Source of the DNA: Candidatus Taylorbacteria bacterium RIFCSPHIGHO2_02_FULL_44_12
Lineage (GTDB): Bacteria; Patescibacteriota; Minisyncoccia; Phycocordibacterales; PALSA-1337
NCBI GenBank assembly: GCA_001822575.1
Contig: MHRM01000017.1
Span: 1,420-25,139, forward strand
Reading direction: 5' to 3'
Length of the DNA stretch: 23,720 bases
In this document: one piece after another, positions 7,532 through 13,857 of the stretch
Numbering within the stretch: the stretch's first letter is position 1
Layout of the letters: each line of letters starts with the position of its first letter
Translations under genes and position numbers: made by a program
The notes under the pieces: model-generated
The model's input: the letters and a program-made list of their open reading frames with translations, nothing else
What the model was told of the DNA's origin: nothing
The model's database searches: none

Positions 7532-7538
7532 TCTCCAC

Positions 7539-8093
7539 ATGATCTACGACCTAAATCAATTCAAGAAACAGACTATAGAGACCGAAGAATGGCTGAAAAA
7601 AGAATTTCTTCAAATTCATAGTGGCCAAGCTTCACCGGCAATACTCGATGTCGTCCGAGTTGAAGTCTATGGCGTGCCGATGTCTCTCAAAGAGCTGGCA
7701 AGTATTGTTATAGAGGGAGCGCGATCATTGCGCGTTGCCCCATGGGATATGAAACAGGTCAAAGACATTGAAAAAGCCATATCCATGGCAAATCTCGGAG
7801 TTTCTACATCCGTTGACGAGCAAGGTTTGAGGGTCAATTTCCCGGAATTGACCGGCGAGAGCCGCAATCTAATCGTCAAGATGGCCAAAGACAAAATGGA
7901 AGAGGCCAGAAGGCGCTTGCGCCGTGATCGAGACTTGGTGGTCAAGGATATACAAAACAGAGAAAAAGCCGGCGGTGTTGGCAAAGACGATATTTTTCGG
8001 CTCAAAAATGAAGTTCAGAAAATGGTTGATGATGTCAATAAAAAGCTGGATCAGTTGACCGAGAAAAAAGAAAAAGAAATTATAGGACAATAG
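7539..8093 (+). CDS. frr: Ribosome recycling factor
   Basis: RRF works with EF-G to split post-termination ribosomes. The 184-residue product matches the family in length. It has the hinge and domain II sequence (HSGQASPAILDVVRVEVYGVPMSLKELAS) and the hallmark KMAKDKMEEARRRLRRDRD helix, followed by a charged C-terminal helix ending TEKKEKEIIGQ. The start at 7539 is supported by a promoter 7 nt upstream. rseP follows after 14 bp and is probably co-transcribed. In many bacteria frr lies near pyrH and cdsA/rseP; here pyrH and cdsA are absent. Confidence 0.96.
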   Translation: MIYDLNQFKKQTIETEEWLKKEFLQIHSGQASPAILDVVRVEVYGVPMSLKELASIVIEGARSLRVAPWDMKQVKDIEKAISMANLGVSTSVDEQGLRVNFPELTGESRNLIVKMAKDKMEEARRRLRRDRDLVVKDIQNREKAGGVGKDDIFRLKNEVQKMVDDVNKKLDQLTEKKEKEIIGQ

Positions 8094-8107
8094 ATTGTTA
8101 TCATACT

Positions 8108-9235
8108 ATGACTATAATCATATTTCTAATTGTTCTGGCTGTTCTGGTTTTTGTTCACGAGCTCGGTCATTTTTTGGTGGCTAGAGCTTGTGGTATCCGG
8201 GTGGATGCTTTTGCTATTGGTTTTGGTCCAAAGATCTTGGCTTGGAAAAAAGGCCAAACGGATTATCGTCTCAATCTCATCCCCCTGGGAGGTTATGTCA
8301 AAATATTCGGCGAAGATCCGGACCAACAGTCTCTGGTCGGCGAGGATTCATCGCGGAGTTTTGCCAATCAGCCAAGATGGCGTCAAGCTCTGGTTTTATT
8401 CGCTGGAGTCCTTTTCAATTTTATTTTCGCTTGGATACTATATGTTGGGGTTTTTACTTTTGGGGTGACAGCTACGACAAGTGGTTTTGAAAAGTACGCT
8501 GATAACTTCTCTGGTCAAAAGATCATGATTACTCATGTTTTGGCTGATTCTCCAGCCGAAAAATCCGGCCTCAAGGGTGGCGATATCATATATTCAATCG
8601 CTGTTCAATCGTCTGGCCAGACCTTGAATATAGCCATGCTAAGCAATGAAAAAGACGATATAAAAAATATCCAGGAATTGATCGGTGCCAATGATGGTCG
8701 GGAATTAGCAGTTTCTTATGTTCGTGGCCAAGAACGAGGGATTGCCAGAGTCATTCCTGTCAAAGGTCTGGTTGAAAATACTGTCGCCATCGGCATCGCT
8801 ATGGACAAGGTTGGGGAATTGCGTTTACCGTTTTTGACGGCAATTTGGGAGAGTTTTGGTTATACTCTCGTTATGATCAAGGAAACGGCAATTGGTTTGT
8901 ATGTTTTTGTATCCTCAATTTTTCAGGGTAATGCTGATTTTAAGGCTGTGACTGGGCCTGTCGGTATCGCCGGCATTGTCGGTACCGCGGCCAATCTCGG
9001 CCTGACATATCTGATCATGATCACAGCTATCATCTCCATCAATCTAGGGGTTATCAATTTGGTGCCATTTCCGGCTCTGGACGGCGGCCGGCTATTATTC
9101 GTGCTTATAGAGGGAATATTTCGTCGTCGGATTCCGCATACTTTTGCCAACATGGTCAATACTCTGGGTTTCGCTCTCCTGATGATCCTTATGGTAGTGG
9201 TTACTTATAAGGATATTGTCAGGCTATTCAGGTAG
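8108..9235 (+). CDS. rseP: RseP/S2P-type intramembrane zinc metalloprotease
   Basis: Site-2 proteases of the M50 family cut transmembrane proteins such as anti-sigma factors and signal peptides within the membrane. The 375-residue product starts with a transmembrane helix that carries the zinc motif HELGH (17-21). This is followed by FGPKILAWKKGQTDYRLNLIPLGGYVKIFGE, typical of the family. One PDZ domain (around 140-220, including DSPAEKSGLKGGDII) follows. The C-terminal membrane part has the third zinc ligand in NLVPFPALDGGRLLF. It has one PDZ domain where E. coli RseP has two. The target in this organism is unknown; no anti-sigma factor is in the window. Confidence 0.94.
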   Translation: MTIIIFLIVLAVLVFVHELGHFLVARACGIRVDAFAIGFGPKILAWKKGQTDYRLNLIPLGGYVKIFGEDPDQQSLVGEDSSRSFANQPRWRQALVLFAGVLFNFIFAWILYVGVFTFGVTATTSGFEKYADNFSGQKIMITHVLADSPAEKSGLKGGDIIYSIAVQSSGQTLNIAMLSNEKDDIKNIQELIGANDGRELAVSYVRGQERGIARVIPVKGLVENTVAIGIAMDKVGELRLPFLTAIWESFGYTLVMIKETAIGLYVFVSSIFQGNADFKAVTGPVGIAGIVGTAANLGLTYLIMITAIISINLGVINLVPFPALDGGRLLFVLIEGIFRRRIPHTFANMVNTLGFALLMILMVVVTYKDIVRLFR

Positions 9236-9236
9236 G

Positions 9237-9302
9237 GGCACAAAGATTATTCTTTTTCCAGTCCTGCGGAACTCGCATCGGAAAAAGAATAATCTTTGTG
9301 CC
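9237..9302. repeat. Short palindrome E between rseP and proS
   Basis: A perfect 23-bp inverted repeat lies at 9237-9259 and 9280-9302 (starting GGCACAAAGATTATTC). It surrounds a 20-nt centre that holds a small TGCG/CGCA hairpin. It begins two bases after the rseP stop. The inner half of the arm, ATTATTCTTTTTCC, resembles the arms of copies A-D, but the 98-bp core is absent. It could act as a processing or stability hairpin; it lacks the trailing T-run of an intrinsic terminator. Confidence 0.88.
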
Positions 9303-9344
9303 TCAACGCGATAACTGATGATGGCATATGATCTTGATCTCGGG

Positions 9345-9350
9345 TATCAT
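9345..9350 (+). promoter_or_regulatory. -10 box of proS, leaderless geometry
   Basis: TATCAT is followed by six bases and the ATG at 9357. This box and the family's N-terminus together favour 9357 over the upstream in-frame ATG at 9318. No clear -35 is seen. Confidence 0.4.
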
Positions 9351-9356
9351 ATCTCT

Positions 9357-10598
9357 ATGCGACAAACCAGCCTCTTTACCCGCACTCGCCATGAAGCTCC
9401 CAAGGACGAGGTCTCCAAGAATGCCAGGTTGCTTATTCGGGCTGGTTACATCCACAAGGAAATGGCCGGGGTTTACTCTTATTTGCCTCTGGGTTTGCGA
9501 GTCTTGAATAAGATCGTTGAGATCATTCGGGAAGAGATCAATGCTATAGGAGGGCAGGAGATCCAGCTGACGGCTTTTCAGGATAAAAAAATATGGGAGA
9601 CTACTGGCCGCTGGAGCGATGAAGTCGTTGACAATTGGTTCAAGACAAAGCTAAAAAACGGCACAGAACTCGGGCTTGGCTTCACTCATGAAGAGCCCCT
9701 AACTGTCCTGATGAAAGACCACATTCGTTCATTTAGGGATCTACCTACATCGGCTTATCAATTTCAGACCAAATTCCGCAATGAAGCCAGAGCCAAATCT
9801 GGCATATTGCGTGGTCGGGAATTCTTGATGAAGGATCTCTATTCATTTTCCAGAGACGACAAAGAACATCTAGAATTTTACGATAAGGCCAAACAAGCTT
9901 ACAGGAGAATATTTGATCGTCTTGGTATCGGCGGAGAAACATATGTGACATTTGCCAGCGGTGGATCTTTTTCAAAGTACTCTCATGAATTTCAGACTGT
10001 TACGGATGCCGGTGGGGACATTATCTTTGTCCATGAAGCAAAAAAAATAGCTGTTAATAAAGAGGTCTTGAATGATGAAGTTTTGAAAGATCTTGGCATA
10101 CAGAGGTCCGATCTAGTCAAGAAAAAAGCTGTTGAAGTCGGGAATATTTTCAGTCTCGGAGCCAGATTTTCTGATGCTTTTGGGCTTACATACGCGGATG
10201 AAAAAGGGGCTATGAAACCAGTGGTCATGGGTAGCTATGGGATAGGTCCGGGAAGGGTCATGGGTACTATTGCCGAAATATATGGGGACGAAAAAGGTTT
10301 GATCTGGCCGGATACGGTGGCCCCTTTTGCTATTCATTTTATTGGGCTCTTTGATCCAATTGGCAATGTCAAAAAATCGGCAGATGGTCTTTATGAACAG
10401 TTGACGGAGCGGGGTATAGAAGTTCTTTATGATGACAGAGAAATCAGTGCCGGTGAAAAATTCTCCGACGCCGATCTTATTGGTATACCCAAAAGAGTTG
10501 TTTTGAGCGAAAAAACTCTTGCAGAAGATTGTCTTGAAATCAAAGATCGTCTAACGGGCAAGGTAGAGATGAGGAAGATTTCGGAGATTTTGATCTAA
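9357..10598 (+). CDS. proS: Prolyl-tRNA synthetase, short form
   Basis: This class II synthetase charges tRNA(Pro). The 413-residue product has motif 1 (PLGLRVLNKIVEIIREE), motif 2 (FRNEARAKSGILRGREFLMKDLYSF), motif 3 (MGSYGIGPGRVMGTIAE) and a C-terminal anticodon-binding domain (PFAIHFIGLFDPIGN onward). Bacterial ProRS is usually about 570 residues because an editing domain (INS) lies between motifs 2 and 3. Here that interval is only about 110 residues, so most of the INS domain is gone, as in mitochondrial and some alphaproteobacterial enzymes. Mischarged Ala-tRNA(Pro) would then need another editing route. The start was chosen from the -10 box at 9345 and the MRQTSLFTRT beginning. Confidence 0.95.
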   Translation: MRQTSLFTRTRHEAPKDEVSKNARLLIRAGYIHKEMAGVYSYLPLGLRVLNKIVEIIREEINAIGGQEIQLTAFQDKKIWETTGRWSDEVVDNWFKTKLKNGTELGLGFTHEEPLTVLMKDHIRSFRDLPTSAYQFQTKFRNEARAKSGILRGREFLMKDLYSFSRDDKEHLEFYDKAKQAYRRIFDRLGIGGETYVTFASGGSFSKYSHEFQTVTDAGGDIIFVHEAKKIAVNKEVLNDEVLKDLGIQRSDLVKKKAVEVGNIFSLGARFSDAFGLTYADEKGAMKPVVMGSYGIGPGRVMGTIAEIYGDEKGLIWPDTVAPFAIHFIGLFDPIGNVKKSADGLYEQLTERGIEVLYDDREISAGEKFSDADLIGIPKRVVLSEKTLAEDCLEIKDRLTGKVEMRKISEILI

Positions 10599-10638
10599 TA
10601 CTATTAGTCTAAATACGAAAGCCCTTTTTTCCATATAC

Positions 10639-10671
10639 AAAAACCTCCGCTTCGAGTTTCCCCGAAGCGGA
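10639..10671 (-). terminator. Rho-independent terminator of the 177-aa gene
   Basis: Read on the minus strand, TCCGCTTCG pairs with CGAAGCGGA (plus-strand 10646-10654 and 10663-10671) around an 8-nt loop, followed by GGTTTTTG. It lies about 25 bp after the stop codon of the minus-strand gene at 10696. Confidence 0.75.
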
Positions 10672-10695
10672 TGGTGTTGCCTTTCTTGAAGTTTG

Positions 10696-11229
10696 TCAGG
10701 TAGTAGCTCGTCTGTTATCTGCGTACAGTTTGCGTGTCCTTGGGATGAGGTCGTTTTGTAAGATGTAAGAGTGGGGGACAGACAGGCCGTAATTTTCCCC
10801 GATGACGAAGACGATTGCTTCATCTACCTTGGCTGGAGCTCCAGAGAAGGAGATGTAAATCTCGTATTCTTCGGTTTCAAAGACAATGCAGCCGCCATAG
10901 GTGCGGAGTCTCTCGTCTAGATCTTCGGGGTTGGCGCTTTGTGATGAAGCGATATCAGGATGTTTCTCCATTCGTCGCTTTCTAAGCCGATATATTTTCT
11001 CGGTAGCGTTTTTCGCACAGCCTCCACATTTATTTCCAATGAATCCCACACTTCGTGAAGCGAAATATGCTTCTTCGTCGGGGCTTTTTCGGGAGAACAT
11101 TGCTATTGCCAAGACCCCTCCTCGGACATCAGGTTTTTCTTGTTCTATGCTTAGATCAGCGGCCGTAAGAGCCACTGCTCTGTGATTTATCAAGTCAAGC
11201 GCATCTTGTGCTCTATTTGTCGCATTCAT
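10696..11229 (-). CDS. Unrecognised 177-aa protein
   Basis: I do not recognise this family. The product is soluble-looking, with no signal peptide or membrane segment. An N-terminal half (RAVALTAADLSIEQEKPDVRG) is followed by a CGGC pair within GNKCGGCAKNATEKIYRL, a basic helix RLRKRRMEKHP, and a C-terminal beta-rich part (RTYGGCIVFETEEYEIYIS). The CxxC could bind metal or be redox-active, but there is no second pair nearby, so I assign no function. The composition and codon use match the neighbours, and a good terminator follows, so it is very likely a real gene. It is divergent from the mre operon. GATAAT lies just 1 nt before the ATG, and its relation to the transcription start is unclear. 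Confidence 0.75.
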   Translation of the reverse strand: MNATNRAQDALDLINHRAVALTAADLSIEQEKPDVRGGVLAIAMFSRKSPDEEAYFASRSVGFIGNKCGGCAKNATEKIYRLRKRRMEKHPDIASSQSANPEDLDERLRTYGGCIVFETEEYEIYISFSGAPAKVDEAIVFVIGENYGLSVPHSYILQNDLIPRTRKLYADNRRATT

Positions 11230-11372
11230 TATTATCTCGTGTTTCCGAGCCTATATCAAAAGAACTTTCCAACCACGGAAAGCCTTGTGATACTCGGCCA
11301 GGGTGGTTGATTTGAGTCCAAACTATAATAGAACTAGGTCTTTTGCAAGTTGCTTACATTAAGCGAAAATCC

Positions 11373-11402
11373 TTGAACCTTCAATCATCAATGTGTTAAG
11401 GT
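11373..11402 (+). promoter_or_regulatory. Promoter of the mre operon, leaderless geometry
   Basis: TTGAAC (11373-11378), an 18-bp spacer and TAAGGT (11397-11402) are followed by six bases and the mreB ATG at 11409. A separate TATAAT at 11324-11329 could drive a second start with a leader of about 70 nt. Confidence 0.45.
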
Positions 11403-11408
11403 GTCTTT

Positions 11409-12473
11409 ATGTTCAAGGAAATAAAGACCAAAATTCTCAACCGTCTCTCAAATGAGATAGGCATAGATCTTGGCACAGCCAACACTCTGGTATATGTTCG
11501 CGGCAAAGGCATAGTGGTCAATGAACCTTCGGTTGTGGCTGTCAATCAAAAAACCGGACAGGTCGTGGCTTTTGGTTCTTCGGCCAAAGAAATGCTTGGT
11601 CGGACACCCGCCCATATCAGCGCCATAAGACCACTTGTTGATGGCGTCATCTCCGACTTTGAGGTTACGGAAGAAATGTTGTCATATTTTATGAAGCGAG
11701 CCACTGACTTCATGCCAAAGAAGCTTTTGGGACCGCGGGTGGTCGTCGGCGTTCCGTCTGGAGTGACGAATGTTGAGGTTAGAGCCGTACGAGATGCCAC
11801 CAAAAACGCCGGGGCCCGCGAAGTCTATATTGTGGAACAGCCAATGGCTGGAGCTATAGGTATACGCTTACCAATTCATGATCCTGTCGGTAGCATGATC
11901 ATAGATATTGGCGGAGGGACTACCGATATTGCCGTTATTTCTTTGGGTGGCATTGTTCGCTCCAAGAATCTCAAGATTGCCGGAGACAAACTCAATGTGG
12001 ATATCATCTCCTATATTCGCAACGAATTCAAAATACTGATTGGCGAGACCACTGCCGAACAAGTCAAAATGACGGTGGGAGCCGTAGTGGCAAAGGAACC
12101 ACTGGAAACGACCATTCGGGGCAGGGATCTCATCACTGGTTTGCCTCGTGAAGTCGTCATTACCGATTCCGATATCCGCGAAGCCATAGGACAGTCTGTA
12201 GACATCATTCTAGAATCCTCTAAAGAAGTCCTGGAGACCACTCCGCCGGAAATACTTTCGGATATTATGCGTAGAGGCGCTTATTTAGTCGGCGGTGGAG
12301 CTCTGATAAAGGGCCTGAAAGAACTTTTGGCGGAGACCTTGAAATTGCCCATAACAGTGGCCGAAGACCCCTTGACCGCTATTGCCCGCGGCGCCGGCAT
12401 TATTCTGGAAGATCTGGAACACTATCGTTCTGTTCTGATACAAAATGACGATGACATATCTCCAAACTCATAA
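11409..12473 (+). CDS. mreB: Rod shape-determining protein MreB, second copy
   Basis: This actin-like cytoskeletal ATPase has 354 residues. It has EIGIDLGTANTLVYVRGKG near the N-terminus, DIGGGTTDIAVISLGG in the middle and LVGGGALIKGLKELLAE near the end, which are the standard nucleotide-binding motifs. The N-terminus carries an extra MFKEIKTKILNRLSN segment, which could be the amphipathic membrane-binding helix. It heads the operon mreB-mreC-(mreD-like)-mrdA, so this is the canonical MreB. The next gene, mreC, overlaps its 3' end by up to 29 bp, which suggests translational coupling. Confidence 0.96.
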   Translation: MFKEIKTKILNRLSNEIGIDLGTANTLVYVRGKGIVVNEPSVVAVNQKTGQVVAFGSSAKEMLGRTPAHISAIRPLVDGVISDFEVTEEMLSYFMKRATDFMPKKLLGPRVVVGVPSGVTNVEVRAVRDATKNAGAREVYIVEQPMAGAIGIRLPIHDPVGSMIIDIGGGTTDIAVISLGGIVRSKNLKIAGDKLNVDIISYIRNEFKILIGETTAEQVKMTVGAVVAKEPLETTIRGRDLITGLPREVVITDSDIREAIGQSVDIILESSKEVLETTPPEILSDIMRRGAYLVGGGALIKGLKELLAETLKLPITVAEDPLTAIARGAGIILEDLEHYRSVLIQNDDDISPNS

Positions 12474-13233
12474 TCGTTCTTGGTATCATGGACGAATTGC
12501 TCTTATTGCGATCATATCGTTATTTATAATAATTGCGGCTGTACAGCTTTTATTTCCATATTTTTTTGCAGGAATATTCATCGGCATGGCCAAGCCATTC
12601 TGGCGGTTGAAGTTTTCCGTGGAAAGCGGCTTATTCAGTTCTACAGAGTCTCTAATCTGGGAGAATGAGATGCTCAAACGCCAGTTGGCCGAAATCCAAA
12701 CTGGTTCCACGACCGTCAAGGCGGTAATGTTTGAGAATCAAGAGTTGAGGGCTATTCTCGGTCGGGCTTCCACCACGCCTCTTGTTTTGGCGGCTGTTTT
12801 GGTTCGTCCACCGTTATCTGCTTACGATGTCTTTATTATAGATATAGGCAAAGATCATGGTTTGATATCAGGCGGTCCGGTTTATGCTCCGGGCAATGTA
12901 ATGATCGGCCATATTGGTACTGTGCTCTCCCAAACAGCCAAGGTCCAGTTGCTTTCTTCGCCAGATAAAAAATACGATGTCTTGATAGGTTCATCTTCGG
13001 TGTCTGCGATAGCGATCGGAGAAGGAGGTGGGTATTTTGAGGCCAGAGTATCGCGCGAGGATTTTGTTTCCAAGGGAGATTTTGTGCTAGCTCCTTCTCT
13101 CGGGAATAGAGTGATTGGGATCGTTACAGACATAACGACTGATTCAAACCAACCCTTCCAATCAGTCTTCTTTGCTCCACCGATCAATATTTATGAGATA
13201 AGATGGTTGTTGGTGGGGAAGTTTGTTATGTGA
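12445..13233 (+). CDS. mreC: Rod shape-determining protein MreC
   Basis: MreC is a bitopic membrane protein that links MreB to the wall-synthesis enzymes PBP2 and RodA. The 262-residue product has one N-terminal transmembrane helix (about 18-45), a coiled-coil segment (SLIWENEMLKRQLAEIQ to NQELRAILG) and the periplasmic beta domain, with the family's VLVRPPLSAYDVFIIDIGKDHGL and GNVMIGHIGTV blocks. The first ATG (12445) overlaps mreB by 29 bp, and a second in-frame ATG at 12451 is equally possible. No later in-frame ATG precedes the helix. The position in the operon supports the call. Confidence 0.92.
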   Translation: MTMTYLQTHNRSWYHGRIALIAIISLFIIIAAVQLLFPYFFAGIFIGMAKPFWRLKFSVESGLFSSTESLIWENEMLKRQLAEIQTGSTTVKAVMFENQELRAILGRASTTPLVLAAVLVRPPLSAYDVFIIDIGKDHGLISGGPVYAPGNVMIGHIGTVLSQTAKVQLLSSPDKKYDVLIGSSSVSAIAIGEGGGYFEARVSREDFVSKGDFVLAPSLGNRVIGIVTDITTDSNQPFQSVFFAPPINIYEIRWLLVGKFVM

Positions 13234-13247
13234 AGGTAGATGAAATG

Positions 13248-13399
13248 GAGCCCAGCGAACATTCCTTTTGCCTTCCCGCAAGGTCGCCCCGTCGAATGGC
13301 AAGCCCCTATTTTGGCTCGCGGGAGCGACCAAAATAGGGGCCATTCTCGGGGGCTCAAACTACATTGCGGGGAAGGCAAAAGGAATGTTCGCTGGGCTC
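13248..13399 (-). repeat. Palindromic element, copy C, inverted (98-bp core at 13275-13372)
   Basis: This is the same core as copies A, B and D but in the opposite orientation. The arms 13248-13281 and 13365-13399 (starting GAGCCCAGCGAACATTCC) pair perfectly except for one extra G on the right. The element begins about 15 bp after the mreC stop. The frame of the following small membrane protein stays open back through most of the element. With copy D it brackets that gene in inverted orientation. Confidence 0.93.
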
Positions 13400-13414
13400 A
13401 GAAGGAACTATCTG

Positions 13415-13672
13415 ATGAAAATAACATTACGAATCATCGTTGATATCATTCTCGCCATCGCCATCATTCAAGGTTGGTGGTTTGTAGCTTTACCACTTGC
13501 TCTTTTTGGTGTGTGGTATTTTCAGTATTTCCTGGAAATTATTTTTGCTGGTTTGGCTTATGATTCTTTGTTCGGTTGTACTGCATGCATCAATATAGTT
13601 GATCATCTCGGTTTTATTATTGGCTGTTCCATTTCCATTGGTTTTTATTTGATCAAGAATATTGTTCGATAA
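13415..13672 (+). CDS. Small membrane protein in the mreD position
   Basis: This is an 85-residue, very hydrophobic protein with about three transmembrane segments (approximately 5-24, 27-47 and 60-80) and few charged residues. It lies between mreC and mrdA, where mreD normally is. MreD is usually about 160-170 residues with five or six helices, so this would be a half-size or highly reduced MreD. Sequence similarity cannot be judged by eye. The frame is open upstream through palindrome C, but the ATG at 13415, just after the element, is the sensible start. Copies C and D of the palindrome flank it in inverted orientation. Calling it MreD is inference from position and topology. Confidence 0.7.
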   Translation: MKITLRIIVDIILAIAIIQGWWFVALPLALFGVWYFQYFLEIIFAGLAYDSLFGCTACINIVDHLGFIIGCSISIGFYLIKNIVR

Positions 13673-13681
13673 ATATTGTTA

Positions 13682-13835
13682 GAACCTGGTGAATGTTCTT
13701 CTTTTTTCTCCCCGCAATGCAATTTGAGCCCCCGAGAATGGCCCCTATTTTGGTCGCTCCCGCGATCCAAAATAGGGTTTGCCATTCGACGGGGCGACCT
13801 TGCGGGGAGAAAAAAGAAGAACATTCACCAGGTTC
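13682..13835 (+). repeat. Palindromic element, copy D (98-bp core at 13710-13807)
   Basis: The core is nearly identical to copy A. The outer arms 13682-13717 and 13800-13835 form a perfect 36-bp inverted repeat (starting GAACCTGGTGAATGTTC). It lies between the small membrane protein and mrdA, and the mrdA frame is open back through it. A TGC-TATCAT extended -10 (13837-13845), immediately after the right arm, could be the mrdA promoter, with a leader of about six bases. Confidence 0.93.
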
Positions 13836-13857
13836 ATGCTATCATCCGAATATAATT

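Noticed and set aside
13268..13414. N-terminal extension of the small membrane protein through palindrome C
   Set aside because: The added sequence is entirely the repeat; the ATG at 13415 directly before the hydrophobic segment is sufficient.
13693..13857. N-terminal extension of mrdA through palindrome D
   Set aside because: The added residues come from the repeat and repeat-like peptides also occur at the other copies; PBP2 starts normally at 13858.
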